Source of the DNA: Cupriavidus sp. EM10
Lineage (GTDB): Bacteria > Pseudomonadota > Gammaproteobacteria > Burkholderiales > Burkholderiaceae
DNA: 64,000 nt
Direction: 5' to 3'
Assembly: GCF_018729255.1 (NCBI RefSeq)
Contig: NZ_CP076060.1
Coordinates: 2,852,001 to 2,916,000, forward strand
The notes under the pieces were generated by a model that made no database searches, had not been told where the DNA came from, and saw only the letters and a program-made list of their open reading frames with translations. Below, one piece after another: positions 49,151 to 59,785 of this stretch. Position numbers and translations under genes: made by a program. Within the stretch, counting starts at the first letter, position 1. The number at the start of each line of letters is the position of its first letter.

Positions 49151-50074
49151 TCAATAGCGGCCGCAGAGCAGATATTCCATCAGTGCCTTTTGCACGTGCA
49201 GGCGGTTTTCGGCTTCTTCCCAGACCACGCTGCGCGGGCCGTCGATCACGGCGGCCTCGACTTCCTCGCCACGGTGGGCCGGCAGGCAGTGCATGAACAG
49301 CGCATCGTCAGCGGCGCGGTCCATCATCGCCGTGGTCACCATCCAGTCCTTGAACGCACGCTTGCGCGCTTCGTTCTCGGCCTCGAAGCCCATGCTGGTC
49401 CAGACGTCGGTGGTCACCAGGTGCGCGCCCTGGCAGGCTTCCAGCGGATTGGCGAACACCTTCACGCGCGGCGCGGCCGAAGCCGGCACCATGTCCGGAT
49501 CGAGCTGGTAGCCCGGAGGCGCCGAGAACGTGAACGTGAAGTCGAGCCGCTCGGCCGCCTGGATCCAGGTGTACGCCATGTTGTTGGCGTCGCCAATCCA
49601 GGCCACGGTCTTGCCGGCAATGCTGCCGCGCTGCTCGATGTACGTAAAGACATCGGCCAGCACCTGGCAGGGGTGGTATTCGTTGGTCAGCCCGTTGATC
49701 ACCGGCACGCGCGAATGCGCGGCAAAGCGCTCGATGATGTCCTGGCCGTAGGTGCGGATCATGATGATGTCCACCATGCGCGAGATCACCTGCGCAGCAT
49801 CCTCGATCGGCTCGCCACGGCCCAGCTGCGAATCGCGGGTGTTCAGGAACACCGCATGGCCGCCCAGCTGGTGGACGCCAGCCTCGAACGACAGGCGCGT
49901 ACGCGTGGAATTCTTTTCGAAGATCATGGCCAGCGTGCGGTCGTGCAGCGGGTGCCATGTCTCGTAGTTCTTGAACTTCGCCTTCAGGATCCTCGCGCGG
50001 TCCAGCAGGTACGCGTACTCGTCGGCACCGAGGTCGCTGAACTGGAGGTAATGCTTGATCGGGGTTGGGCTCAT
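49151..50074 (-). CDS. argF: Ornithine carbamoyltransferase
   Basis: Makes citrulline from ornithine and carbamoyl phosphate in arginine synthesis. 307 residues from the ATG at 50074 ([20 protein letters not shown]). Carbamoyl phosphate loop [11 protein letters not shown], then [27 protein letters not shown] and the ornithine-loop Cys in [12 protein letters not shown]. The upstream in-frame ATG (residue 18 before) gives an atypical start. It is far from argD but in the same window; whether both share control is not visible. A palindrome GTCTTATATAAGAT lies 240 bases upstream. Confidence 0.97.
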   Translation of the reverse strand: MSPTPIKHYLQFSDLGADEYAYLLDRARILKAKFKNYETWHPLHDRTLAMIFEKNSTRTRLSFEAGVHQLGGHAVFLNTRDSQLGRGEPIEDAAQVISRMVDIIMIRTYGQDIIERFAAHSRVPVINGLTNEYHPCQVLADVFTYIEQRGSIAGKTVAWIGDANNMAYTWIQAAERLDFTFTFSAPPGYQLDPDMVPASAAPRVKVFANPLEACQGAHLVTTDVWTSMGFEAENEARKRAFKDWMVTTAMMDRAADDALFMHCLPAHRGEEVEAAVIDGPRSVVWEEAENRLHVQKALMEYLLCGRY

Positions 50075-50301
50075 AAAACAAAGAAGGCGACTCGCTTGGA
50101 ACACGCAGCCCGATGATTGCGCCACAGGGCAATCTTTCAGGGCCGGAGCGTGTCGCGGAGCCGCCTTTCGCGTCGCTTGCGCAATGTAGTTGCAAAGATC
50201 ATAAGGGATTATTGCAGCTTTGGCGAGCCCGGGCCGTTAACGTTCTGGAGGCCCATCCAGAGCCGGCGCAGGCCGCCACTGACAGGTTTCCGACAGGATT
50301 C
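50075..50301. other. Intergenic region upstream of argF
   Basis: About 230 bases without a supported gene. It should hold the argF promoter. No perfect ArgR box was recognised by eye. Confidence 0.4.
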
Positions 50302-50334
50302 AGACTTATGCGCAAGTCTTATATAAGATATAAT
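50302..50334 (+). promoter_or_regulatory. Promoter with palindromic operator-like site (DUF3579 gene/argF)
   Basis: A consensus TATAAT (50329-50334) directly follows GTCTTATATAAGAT (50316-50329), which matches the icd palindrome at 45333. A flanking inverted repeat AGACTT-ATGCGC-AAGTCT (50302-50319) overlaps it. A weak -35 (TTATGC, 50306-50311) is 17 bases before the -10. The site would lie over RNA polymerase, as expected for a repressor. Confidence 0.6.
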
Positions 50335-50527
50335 ACTCGCTGATTCACGCGGGGCCCGGCATACCCTTGCCAAGGCCCGCCGCCGGCATCAAAAGTGCCC
50401 CCGCCGACACCACGCCCCGCTGGTCATGTCCGGATGCGCGCGAACCAATCGCCCGCTGGACGCGTCAAACGGTGCGCCCGTGGAAGCGGGTTTACCGTCG
50501 AGTCACCAAGCAGATCCCCGCAGTCCC
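50335..50527. other. Leader region of the DUF3579 gene
   Basis: About 190 bases between the promoter and the likely ATG at 50528. In-frame codons are open here but show no family match, so I treat it as untranslated. Confidence 0.4.
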
Positions 50528-50832
50528 ATGACCACCCCCAAGTCCGCGAATACTTCATCCAAGGCGTTACGAAGGAAGGCAAGACCTTTCGCCCCAGCGA
50601 CTGGGCCGAGCGGCTGTGTGGCGTGATGGCGCAATTCCGCCCCGAGGGCGATACCGGCGATCCCCGCCTGACCTATTCGCCTTATGTGCGCCCCGTGATC
50701 GTGGCCGGCGTGAAGAACGTGGTGGTCGATACGCGGCTGCGCGACATCGAGCCGAAGGCGCTGGATTTCGTCCTGAACTTCGCCCGCGACAACAATCTCC
50801 AGGTGGTGGAAGCCTGTTCGTTCGATAGCTGA
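50528..50832 (+). CDS. DUF3579 domain protein (one-base break near N-terminus)
   Basis: Small cytoplasmic protein of unknown function, typical of Betaproteobacteria. The core EYFIQGVTKEGKTFRPSDWA, YSPYVRPVIVAGVKNVVVDT and DIEPKALDFVLNFARDNNLQ are clear. The expected start ATG at 50528 (MTTPKSA) is out of frame with it: one base near 50546-50548 (TCCGCGAA where TCCGCCGAA is expected) would restore MTTPKSAEYFIQG and 101 residues. The frame as written can only start far upstream. It follows a promoter with a palindrome shared with icd. Confidence 0.8.
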
Positions 50833-50862
50833 CATCGAAGCCAGGCAAACCCGCAAACGCAC

Positions 50863-50887
50863 AACCCGGCCGGCGCCGGGTTTTTTG
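50863..50887 (+). terminator. Terminator of the DUF3579 gene
   Basis: AACCCGG (50863-50869), loop CCGGCG, CCGGGTT (50876-50882), followed by TTTT. About 30 bases after the stop. Confidence 0.85.
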
Positions 50888-50910
50888 TTGGCTGGAACAC
50901 AAGCCAGAAA

Positions 50911-50941
50911 ACAAAAAAGCCCGTCCGGAGACGAGCTTTTC
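50911..50941 (-). terminator. Terminator of rpsT
   Basis: AAAAGCCCGTC and GACGAGCTTTT around 50915-50940 form a stem with one mismatch and an A-run that gives U on the minus strand, 35 bases after the rpsT stop. Confidence 0.75.
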
Positions 50942-50975
50942 GTTTCTGCAGGCCACCGAGGTGGCCGGGGCAGAC

Positions 50976-51242
50976 TTAGGCGGCCATGCCCTTGATGGCG
51001 GCCGACAGGCGCGACTTGTGACGTGCGGCCTTGTTCTTGTGCACGATCTTCTTGTCAGCGATGCTGTCGATGATCGTTTGCGACTGCTTGAAGATTTCAG
51101 CAGCAGCGGCCTTGTCGCCGGCGTCGATGGCCTTGCGGACTGCCTTGACGGCGGTGCGCAGGCGCGAGCGCAGGCTGGAGTTGTGGGCGTTCGCGGCGAC
51201 GGCTTGGCGCGCGCGCTTGCGAGCTTGTGCGGAATTTGCCAT
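50976..51242 (-). CDS. rpsT: 30S ribosomal protein S20
   Basis: Small-subunit protein bS20, binds 16S rRNA. 88 residues. The N-terminus [20 protein letters not shown] and the basic [20 protein letters not shown] are typical. AGGAAGAG lies just before the ATG. Expression is from a good promoter 130 bases upstream. Divergent from murJ, the usual order. Confidence 0.98.
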   Translation of the reverse strand: MANSAQARKRARQAVAANAHNSSLRSRLRTAVKAVRKAIDAGDKAAAAEIFKQSQTIIDSIADKKIVHKNKAARHKSRLSAAIKGMAA

Positions 51243-51595
51243 ATATCTCTTCCTGAATTCAGAATGCGCGCCCGGGGCGACGCAATAATTTGGGACGCAA
51301 CAATTAAGTCACATCTTGCGACCCGGGATGTTTCGACAAACGAATCCTGGACGCGACTGTCCTTGCGAATCGGCGATTATACACACATGCCGGCGTCCCA
51401 GGCAAGGGTGATTCGTATACCCGTGGAGGCGGTCGCCCCGCAACGGCCGATCCGTATAATAAGCGCCACATCCGGCGCCGCCTGGCCGCATACCGTGGCG
51501 CCGCGGCAACTTTTGGGGCCTGACGGGCGTCTGAACCGCGTTCCGCCCTGGCTGCGCAACCGCCGGCCGGCCCGAAGCTTTCCCCGAATACCACC
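51243..51595. other. Divergent promoter region rpsT/murJ
   Basis: About 350 bases. It holds the rpsT promoter at 51376-51405 (minus) and a TATAAT at 51455-51460 on the plus strand that may serve murJ. Short frames have no family; none is accepted. Confidence 0.55.
51376..51405 (-). promoter_or_regulatory. rpsT promoter
   Basis: On the minus strand TTGCCT (51405-51400), 18 bases, consensus TATAAT (51381-51376). Confidence 0.7.
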
Positions 51596-53146
51596 TTGAA
51601 CCTGCTCAAAGCGCTTGCCACCATCAGCGGCCTGACGATGCTCTCGCGCATCACCGGCCTGTTGCGCGAAATCCTGATTGCCAGGGCGTTCGGCGCATCG
51701 GACATGACCGATGCCTTCAACGTGGCGTTCCGCATCCCCAACCTGCTGCGCCGCATTTTTGGCGAGGGCGCCTTCTCGCAGGCCTTCGTGCCGATCCTGA
51801 ACGAGTACCACGGCAAGCGCGGCGACGCCGAGACCCACCTGCTGATCGACGCCGTAGCCACGGTGATGGCCTGGGTGCTGGCCGCCGTGTCGCTGGTGGG
51901 CGTGATCGCCGCGCCCATCGTCATGACCGTGGTCGCCACGGGCTTCCGGGGCGACGCCGAGACCTACGACGCCGCCGTGTTCATGACGCGGGTGATGTTC
52001 CCGTACATCGGCCTGATCTCGATGGTGGCGCTGGCGTCCGGCGTCCTGAACTCCTGGCGCAACTTTGCCGTGCCGGCCTTCACGCCGGTGCTGCTCAATC
52101 TCTGCCTGATCGTGGCCGCGCTATGGGTGGGCCCACACATGAAGCAGCCGATCTACGCGCAGGCCTGGGGCGTGCTGATTGGCGGCGTGCTGCAGCTGCT
52201 CATCCAGGTGCCCGCCATGCGGCGCCTGGGGGTGCTGCCGCGCATCTCGCTGAACCTTCGGCAGGCCTGGGCCAACCCGGGCGTGCGGCGCGTGGTCAAG
52301 CAGATGGCGCCGGCCCTGCTGGCCGTGTCCGTGGCCCAGATCAGCCTGATCATCAATACCAATATCGCGTCGCGGCTGGGCGCCGGCAGCGTGTCGTTCC
52401 TGACCTATGCCGACCGCCTGATGGAATTCCCCACGGCGCTGCTTGGCGTGGCCCTGGGCACGATCCTGCTGCCGAGCCTGTCGCGCGCCAGTGCCAATGA
52501 CGACCGCGAAGAATATTCGGGCCTGCTGGACTGGGGCCTGCGCCTGACCTTCCTGCTGGCCGTGCCAAGCGCCGCCGCCCTCTTCGTGTTCGGCACACCG
52601 CTGGTGTCGGTACTGTTCAACTATGGCAAGTTCGACGCGCACGCGGTGGACATGACGCGCCAGGCGGTGGCCACCTACGGCGTCGGGCTGCTCGGCATCG
52701 TGCTGATCAAGATCCTGACGCCGGGCTTCTACGCGCGCCAGGACATCCGCACGCCGGTCAAGATCGCGCTGCTCGTGCTGGCCATCACGCAGGCGTCGAA
52801 CTACGTGTTCGTGCCGATTTTCGCCCATGCGGGGCTGGCGCTGTCGATCAGCTTCGGCGCCACCGTCAACGCGCTGCTGCTGTTCTTTGGCCTGCGCCGC
52901 CGTGGCTTCTACCACCCTGCCCCGGGATGGGGCCTGTTCCTGCTGCGCCTGGTGGCGGCGGTGCTGATCCTGTCCGGCATGCTGCTGTGGTTCTCGCGCA
53001 ATTTCGACTGGGTGGCGATGGGTGCCACGCCGTGGCTGCGCATCGCGCTGATGGCTGCCTGCCTGGTACTTGCGGCGGCGGTCTACTTCGGTACACTGTG
53101 GCTCATGGGCCTGCGCTACGCAGCCTTCCGGCGCCGCGCCGGCTAG
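51596..53146 (+). CDS. murJ: Lipid II flippase MurJ
   Basis: Inner-membrane MOP-superfamily flippase exporting lipid II for peptidoglycan synthesis. 516 residues from a TTG at 51596 (MNLLKALATISGLTMLSRIT), the usual start. About 14 membrane helices; family motifs RITGLLREILIARAFGASDM, AFNVAFRIPNLLRRIFGEGA and KILTPGFYARQDIRTPVKI, with the Arg residues that contact the pyrophosphate. No good ribosome site precedes the TTG. Divergent from rpsT; followed by sirB1 after 16 bases. Confidence 0.96.
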   Translation: MNLLKALATISGLTMLSRITGLLREILIARAFGASDMTDAFNVAFRIPNLLRRIFGEGAFSQAFVPILNEYHGKRGDAETHLLIDAVATVMAWVLAAVSLVGVIAAPIVMTVVATGFRGDAETYDAAVFMTRVMFPYIGLISMVALASGVLNSWRNFAVPAFTPVLLNLCLIVAALWVGPHMKQPIYAQAWGVLIGGVLQLLIQVPAMRRLGVLPRISLNLRQAWANPGVRRVVKQMAPALLAVSVAQISLIINTNIASRLGAGSVSFLTYADRLMEFPTALLGVALGTILLPSLSRASANDDREEYSGLLDWGLRLTFLLAVPSAAALFVFGTPLVSVLFNYGKFDAHAVDMTRQAVATYGVGLLGIVLIKILTPGFYARQDIRTPVKIALLVLAITQASNYVFVPIFAHAGLALSISFGATVNALLLFFGLRRRGFYHPAPGWGLFLLRLVAAVLILSGMLLWFSRNFDWVAMGATPWLRIALMAACLVLAAAVYFGTLWLMGLRYAAFRRRAG

Positions 53147-53162
53147 TCAGGAACACCGCCCC

Positions 53163-54011
53163 ATGACCTCCACGAAAGTCCTGGATTACTTCGCCAGCCT
53201 CGTGGCCGAAGACGACGCCATCCCGCTGACCGAGACCGCGCTCGCGATCGCCCAGGACGCCTACCCTGACCTTGACCTCCAGGCGGAACTGGCCAGCCTC
53301 GACGTACTGGCGGTGCGCCTGAAGCGGCGGATCGCCGAAGGCACCCCAGCCATCCAGCGCCTGCGCCTGCTGAATCATTTCTTCTACCGCGACCTCGGTT
53401 TCGGGCCCAACGCCAACGACTACTACGATCCGGACAATTCGTACCTGAACGTGGTGCTGAAACAGCGCCGGGGCATTCCCATTTCCCTGGCGGTGCTCTA
53501 CATGGAACTGGGGCAGCAGATCGGCCTGCCGCTCAAGGGGGTGTCGTTTCCCAATCATTTCCTGGTGCGCATGACGATTCCCGCCGGGGAAGTCGTGCTC
53601 GACCCGCTGACTGGCGAAACGCTGTCGAAGGAGCAGTTGCAGGAGATGCTGGACCCGTTCCTGGAGCGCGAGGGCATCACGGGGTCGAATGAAGTGCCGC
53701 TGGGGCTGTTCCTGCAGGTGGCCGGCCATCGCGAGATCGTGGCGCGCATCCTGCGCAACCTGAAGGCCATCTATCTGCAGGAATCGCGCTGGCAGCGGCT
53801 GCTGGCGGTGCAGAACCGGCTGGTGATCCTGCTGCCCGATTCGATCGAGGAAGTGCGCGACCGGGGCCTGGCCTACGCCAACCTGGAATGTTTCCGGCCG
53901 GCGCTGGAGGACCTGGAAGCCTACGTCCAGGCCCGTCCGGATGCGGCCGATACCACGCAGATCCGCGACCGCATGCCGGCCCTGCGCATGATGAGCCGCA
54001 GCCTGAGCTGA
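53163..54011 (+). CDS. SirB1/transglutaminase-like family protein
   Basis: 282 residues with a SirB1-type transglutaminase-like N-terminal domain (GFGPNANDYYDPDNSYLNVV LKQRRGIPISLAVLYMELGQ as two adjacent blocks; GVSFPNHFLVRM) and C-terminal TPR-like helices (RLLAVQNRLVILLPDSIEEV, RDRGLAYANLECFRPALEDL). The Cys of active transglutaminases is not obvious. Function unknown; SirB1 was named from a Salmonella regulatory locus. It follows murJ after 16 bases and is probably co-transcribed. Confidence 0.9.
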   Translation: MTSTKVLDYFASLVAEDDAIPLTETALAIAQDAYPDLDLQAELASLDVLAVRLKRRIAEGTPAIQRLRLLNHFFYRDLGFGPNANDYYDPDNSYLNVVLKQRRGIPISLAVLYMELGQQIGLPLKGVSFPNHFLVRMTIPAGEVVLDPLTGETLSKEQLQEMLDPFLEREGITGSNEVPLGLFLQVAGHREIVARILRNLKAIYLQESRWQRLLAVQNRLVILLPDSIEEVRDRGLAYANLECFRPALEDLEAYVQARPDAADTTQIRDRMPALRMMSRSLS

Positions 54012-54042
54012 CCCCCGGACGCGTCGGCGCCCGGGACCCGGA

Positions 54043-54708
54043 TCAGCGTTCGGCCGGGGCGCGCGAGCGGCCCTTGCCGCGCACCAGCTTCCACAGGCCG
54101 CCAAGCACCAGCGGCACCACGGCGGCGCCGATACCGGCCAGCACGATCAGGTTCAGGTACTGCTTGATGAATGGAAGGTTGCCGAAGAAGTAGCCGGCAA
54201 AAACCAGGCCGAACACCCACGCGGCCGCCCCGATCACATTGAACAGCTGGAAGCGCGCGAACGTCATCTGCGACACGCCGGCCACGAACGGGGCAAACGT
54301 CCGCACGATCGGGATGAAGCGCGCCATCACCAGCGTCTTGCCGCCATGGCGCTCATAGAAGTCGTGGGTCTTGCGCAACGCCTGCTGGTCCAGGAATCGC
54401 CAGTGCTGGTCGAAGACCTTGGGCCCCACCCAGCTGCCGACGAAGTAGTTGATGGTGTTGCCCGTGACGGCGGCCACGAACAGCAGCCCCGACAGCATCC
54501 ACTCGTTCATGGCGCCGGCCGCGCACATGGCGCCGGCAATGAACAGCAGCGAGTCGCCCGGCAGGAACGGCAGCACCACCAGCCCGGTCTCGGCAAAGAC
54601 GATGGCAAACAGGATGCCGTAGACCCAGACCCCATAGTCCAGGACGAACTGCCCCAGGAATTTGTCGACATGCAGGACCATGTCGATCAGATGCAATACG
54701 GTATCCAA
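54043..54708 (-). CDS. DedA family membrane protein
   Basis: Inner-membrane protein of the DedA/SNARE-associated family, linked in E. coli to membrane potential and undecaprenyl-phosphate transport. 221 residues from the TTG at 54708 (MDTVLHLIDMVLHVDKFLGQ), preceded by GAGAGAGGC. An in-frame ATG 12 codons earlier is atypical. Core motifs FAETGLVVLPFLPGDSLLFI, FYERHGGKTLVMARFIPIVR and TFAPFVAGVSQM are classical. Divergent from mutL, 114 bases between starts. Confidence 0.93.
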   Translation of the reverse strand: MDTVLHLIDMVLHVDKFLGQFVLDYGVWVYGILFAIVFAETGLVVLPFLPGDSLLFIAGAMCAAGAMNEWMLSGLLFVAAVTGNTINYFVGSWVGPKVFDQHWRFLDQQALRKTHDFYERHGGKTLVMARFIPIVRTFAPFVAGVSQMTFARFQLFNVIGAAAWVFGLVFAGYFFGNLPFIKQYLNLIVLAGIGAAVVPLVLGGLWKLVRGKGRSRAPAER

Positions 54709-54821
54709 ATTAGCCTCTCTCCAATGAAGGCCCCCATCATACAAGAGCCATTACGACAATCCGTCACGTCTTGGCGGCGGGTGTGCCGAAAACGTGTCCG
54801 GCCGCACGTATAATCGGCCGC

Positions 54822-56813
54822 ATGCCTGCCGATGCCGCCCTGCCCGACGCCCAGACCACCCTTCGCACCACCCTTCCCACCACCCAGCCTGGCCGCCCGA
54901 TCCGTCCGTTGCCGGATCAACTGATCAGCCAGATTGCGGCCGGCGAGGTGGTGGAACGGCCCGCTTCGGTGGTCAAGGAACTGCTTGAAAACGCGCTCGA
55001 TGCCGGCGCCACGCAGCTTGGCATCCGGCTCGAGGAAGGCGGCGTGCGGCGCATCGTTATCACCGACAACGGCTGCGGCATCCCCGCCGACGAACTGCCC
55101 GTTGCGCTGATGCGCCACGCCACCAGCAAGATCGCCTCGCTCGACGAACTCGAATCGGTGCTGACGCTCGGTTTCCGGGGCGAAGCCCTGGCATCGATCG
55201 CCTCGGTGTCGCATCTGGTGCTCACCAGCCGCACCGCAACCGCCACGCACGCCACCCAGATCAGCGCCGACAGCGGCCAGTTGCAGCCGGCCTCGGGCGG
55301 CGTGGGCACGATGATCGACGTGCAGCACCTGTACTTCAACACGCCAGCGCGTAGAAAGTTCCTTAAATCGGAACAAACCGAGCTCGGCCACTGCCTGGAG
55401 ATGATCCGGCGCGCGGCGCTGGCGCGGCCCGACGTCACGATCTCGGTCCACCATAACGGCAAGCCGCTGGAACACTGGAATGCGGGCGATGTGTCCGCGC
55501 GCACCGCCCAGGTACTGGGCGGCGACTTCGCCCGGGCGCGGCTGGCCCTGGACGAGGATGCCGACGCACTGCACCTGTACGGCTTTGCCGGCCTGCCCAC
55601 GGCATCGCGCGGGCGGCCCGACCAGCAGTACTTCTTTGTCAACGGCCGCTTCGTGCGCGACAAGCTGCTCAATCACGCCGTGCGCAGCGCCTACCAGGAC
55701 GTGCTGCACGGCGACCGCTTCCCGTCGTACGTGCTGTGCCTGGACCTGCCGCCCGAGCTGGTCGACGTCAACGTCCACCCGTCGAAGATCGAGGTCCGCT
55801 TCCGCGAATCGCGCGCCGTTCACCAGTTCGTCTATCACGCGGTGCAGCGCTGCCTGGCACGCCAGGCCGGCGAACAGGGCGACAGCCTGCATTCCGATAC
55901 CGGCGATGGAGCCGGCCTGATGCCGGTGCCATCTGCGCGGCCCGCCGCGCCCGGAGCCGGGGTGCCTGGCGCCGCGCCGCAATGGATCAACTATTCGGCG
56001 GCCCGTCAGACCGAACTGGGCATCGCGCAGCCGCGCCAGGCGTACCTGGGCATGGTCCGCGACGCGACCTCGGCGGGGGCCGCTGGTACCGCGTCGTGGC
56101 AGCCCGCATCGCGCCCGCCCGCCTGGCTGGCCGATGCCCAGGCCGCCCGTGCCGACGATCCGCCCGGCCTGCTCGACCGCCTGCCGCCGCGCGCGTCGGC
56201 ACTGCCAGATCCCGACGCGGGCGATGCCGACCATCCGCTCGGCTATGCCATCGCCCAGCTGCACGGCATCTATGTGCTGGCGCAGAATGCGCGCGGGCTG
56301 GTGTTGGTGGACATGCATGCCGCGCACGAGCGCATCCTCTACGAACAGATCAAGGACGGCCTGGCGGCCCGCCAGCTGGCCGTGCAGCCGCTGCTGATCC
56401 CGGTCACGCTGCCCGCCAATCCGGTGGAAATCGGCGCGGCCGAGGAGCACCAGGAAACGCTGCAGCTGCTGGGCTTCGATATCGCGCCCGTGTCGCCCAC
56501 CACGCTTGCCGTGCGCGCCATTCCGGCGCTGCTCAAGCAGGCCGATGCCGAAGCGCTGGCGCGCGACGTGCTGCGCGACCTGCAGTCCTACGGCGGCTCG
56601 CGCGTGCTGGCCGAGCGGCAGAACGAACTGCTGGCGACGCTGGCCTGCCATAGCGCCGTGCGCGCCAATCGCAAGCTGACCGTCGAGGAAATGAACGCGC
56701 TGCTGCGCCAGATGGAGCAGACCGAACGCGCCGACCAGTGCAATCACGGCCGCCCCACCTGGGTGCAGCTCACCGTGACCGAACTCGACCGCCTGTTCCT
56801 GCGCGGCCAGTAA
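54822..56813 (+). CDS. mutL: DNA mismatch repair protein MutL
   Basis: Mismatch-repair matchmaker ATPase. 663 residues from the ATG at 54822. N-terminal GHKL motifs: ELLENALDAGATQLGIRLEE, ITDNGCGI, ATSKIASLDELE and GFRGEALASIASVSH. A variable linker (about residues 360-475) precedes the dimerisation domain, which has VLVDMHAAHERILYEQIKDG, a match to the DxHAxxExxxxE motif of endonuclease-type MutL. A TATAAT at 54809-54814 lies about 8 bases upstream of the ATG. Followed by miaA, the usual neighbour. Confidence 0.97.
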   Translation: MPADAALPDAQTTLRTTLPTTQPGRPIRPLPDQLISQIAAGEVVERPASVVKELLENALDAGATQLGIRLEEGGVRRIVITDNGCGIPADELPVALMRHATSKIASLDELESVLTLGFRGEALASIASVSHLVLTSRTATATHATQISADSGQLQPASGGVGTMIDVQHLYFNTPARRKFLKSEQTELGHCLEMIRRAALARPDVTISVHHNGKPLEHWNAGDVSARTAQVLGGDFARARLALDEDADALHLYGFAGLPTASRGRPDQQYFFVNGRFVRDKLLNHAVRSAYQDVLHGDRFPSYVLCLDLPPELVDVNVHPSKIEVRFRESRAVHQFVYHAVQRCLARQAGEQGDSLHSDTGDGAGLMPVPSARPAAPGAGVPGAAPQWINYSAARQTELGIAQPRQAYLGMVRDATSAGAAGTASWQPASRPPAWLADAQAARADDPPGLLDRLPPRASALPDPDAGDADHPLGYAIAQLHGIYVLAQNARGLVLVDMHAAHERILYEQIKDGLAARQLAVQPLLIPVTLPANPVEIGAAEEHQETLQLLGFDIAPVSPTTLAVRAIPALLKQADAEALARDVLRDLQSYGGSRVLAERQNELLATLACHSAVRANRKLTVEEMNALLRQMEQTERADQCNHGRPTWVQLTVTELDRLFLRGQ

Positions 56814-56834
56814 TCCCGCCTTGGCCGCCTGAAG

Positions 56835-57788
56835 ATGTCATCGCAGTTTTCCGAATTTCCGCCCATCGTCTGCCTGCTCGGGCCCACCGCGTCGGGCAAG
56901 ACGGCCGCCGCGCTGGAACTGGCCGCGCGCAAGCCGGTGGAGATCATCAGCCTCGATTCCGCGCTGGTCTATCGCGAGATGGATATCGGCACGGCCAAGC
57001 CCACGCCGGCCGAGCTGGCCAGCGTGCCGCACCACCTGATCGACATCATCGATCCGCTCGACAGCTACTCCGCCGCGCAGTTCGTGGCCGATGCCGAGCG
57101 GCTGATCGACGAAATCCGCGCACGCGGGCATACGCCGCTGATCGTCGGCGGCACGATGCTCTACTACAAGGCGCTGACGCAGGGGCTGAACGACCTGCCG
57201 CAGGCCGATGCCACGGTGCGCGCCGAACTCGATGCACTGGCCGCCGAACGTGGCTGGCCGGCGCTGCATGCGATGCTGGCCGAGGTCGACCCGGTCACGG
57301 CCGCCCGGCTGGCGCCGAACGATGCGCAGCGTATCCAGCGCGCGCTGGAGATCCACCGGCTGAGCGGCCAGCCGATGTCCGCCCTGCTGGCACGCCAGGC
57401 CGACGCGCGGACCTTCACGGGCGCGGCCGATGCGCGCTATCGCGTGATTGCGCTGGAGCCGTCGGATCGCGCCGTGCTGCATGCCCGTATCGCCGACCGC
57501 TTCGACGCCATGCTGAACGGCGGCCTGATCGACGAAGTCCGGCGCCTGCGCGCGCGCGGCGACCTGCATCTGGGCCTGCCGTCGATGCGCTGCGTCGGCT
57601 ATCGGCAGGTGTGGGAATACCTGGACGGCGATTGCGATGTGGCCACCATGCGCGAGCGCGGCATCGCCGCCACGCGCCAGCTCTGCAAGCGGCAGTTGAC
57701 ATGGCTGCGTAGCACGCCGGAGCGCATCAGCGTCGATGCCCTGGCGCCCGATTACGTCGCACAGGTGGCCCAGGCCGCAGGCTGGTGA
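56835..57788 (+). CDS. miaA: tRNA dimethylallyltransferase
   Basis: Adds dimethylallyl to A37 of tRNAs reading U-starting codons. 317 residues. P-loop GPTASGKT at residues 16-23, the nucleophile region [37 protein letters not shown], and the C-terminal [11 protein letters not shown]. The ATG at 56835 is 21 bases after mutL, matching the conserved mutL-miaA operon. Confidence 0.97.
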   Translation: MSSQFSEFPPIVCLLGPTASGKTAAALELAARKPVEIISLDSALVYREMDIGTAKPTPAELASVPHHLIDIIDPLDSYSAAQFVADAERLIDEIRARGHTPLIVGGTMLYYKALTQGLNDLPQADATVRAELDALAAERGWPALHAMLAEVDPVTAARLAPNDAQRIQRALEIHRLSGQPMSALLARQADARTFTGAADARYRVIALEPSDRAVLHARIADRFDAMLNGGLIDEVRRLRARGDLHLGLPSMRCVGYRQVWEYLDGDCDVATMRERGIAATRQLCKRQLTWLRSTPERISVDALAPDYVAQVAQAAGW

Positions 57789-57849
57789 TCGCTGGCCGCG
57801 TGACCGATAATCATCGCTTCCGTTTTTTCAGTTTTTTAAGCGAATAGCG

Positions 57850-58344
57850 ATGACCGTCTTCTCGATCCGCCCTGCCACGCCTGCCGACAGCGACACGCTG
57901 TTCCGCCTGATCTCGGCCCTGGCCGAATACGAAAAGCTGACCCATCTGGTGGAAGCCACGCCGCAGAAGCTGGGCGATGCGCTGTTCGGCGCCCGGCCGC
58001 ATGCCGAAGCGGTGATCGTGGAAGTCGACCACGATGGCGCGAAGCGCGCCGTGGGCTTTGCGCTGTTCTTCCACAATTTCTCGACCTTCCTGGCCAAACC
58101 CGGCCTGTACCTGGAAGACCTGTTCGTCGAGCCCGCCTGGCGCGGCCATGGCCTGGGCAAGACCCTGCTCAAGCACCTGGCGGCGCTGGCCGTCGAACGC
58201 GGCTGCGGCCGCTTCGAGTGGTCGGTGCTGGACTGGAACCAGCCGTCGATCGATTTTTATCAGGCAATGGGCGCGGACGTGATGCCGGACTGGCGAATCT
58301 GCCGCGTGACGGGGGAAGCGTTGAGAGCGCTAAGCGCTGCTTGA
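57850..58344 (+). CDS. GNAT family N-acetyltransferase
   Basis: 164 residues with a complete GNAT fold: the acetyl-CoA loop VEPAWRGHGLGKTLLKHLAA and the following YxxxG-type region FYQAMGADVMPDW. Similar to diamine/spermidine and aminoalkylphosphonate-type acetyltransferases; the substrate is not predictable. The N-terminus FSIRPATPADSDTLFRLISA is standard. It ends before a composite palindromic repeat; purM converges. Confidence 0.9.
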   Translation: MTVFSIRPATPADSDTLFRLISALAEYEKLTHLVEATPQKLGDALFGARPHAEAVIVEVDHDGAKRAVGFALFFHNFSTFLAKPGLYLEDLFVEPAWRGHGLGKTLLKHLAALAVERGCGRFEWSVLDWNQPSIDFYQAMGADVMPDWRICRVTGEALRALSAA

Positions 58345-58376
58345 CGGGTGCTTGGGGGGTGCTTGAGAGGGGGGTG

Positions 58377-58502
58377 CTCCCCTCTCCCGCGCAGTGGGAG
58401 AGGGGTTGGGGTGAGGGAGCGGCGGTTCAAACTGCGATGATCGGCAAGCAGAACCGCTTTGCCCTCTCCCCGGCCCCTCTCCCGCAATGCGGGAGAGGGG
58501 AG
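58377..58502. repeat. Composite palindromic repeat C (acetyltransferase/purM)
   Basis: Left hairpin CTCCCCTCTCCC-GCGCAGT-GGGAGAGGGG, then TTGGGGTGAGGGAGC, core GCGGTTCAAACTGCGATGA then TCGGCAAGCAGAACC, then CCCTCTCCCCGGCCCCT and right hairpin CTCCCGC-AAT-GCGGGAG. The core's 15-base TCGGCAAGCAGAACC is identical, in reverse, to that of the copy at 6.8 kb, so the two are inverted copies. Confidence 0.9.
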
Positions 58503-58529
58503 AAAACACGGCGGAAGACTAACCTGAAA

Positions 58530-59582
<1,053 letters not shown>

Positions 59583-59785
59583 GAGAACCTGCTTGTCTTT
59601 GAGGAGGGTAAAGTGCTGAATTCGCCGCTTTAATGCCGCTTCCCGGGCGATGGTGCCAATCGGGTGCGGAGCACGGGCGCGAGTCCAGTAAAATCGCGAT
59701 TTTAACGGATACAGGCTCCCGGCGACCAGTGATCGCGGACGAATCCACCTGCCACACTGCCAACTATGACGCCCCGGCCCCTCCG

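Noticed and set aside
54687..56747. 686-codon minus-strand frame opposite mutL
   Set aside because: Shadow frame; MutL motifs on the plus strand are unambiguous.
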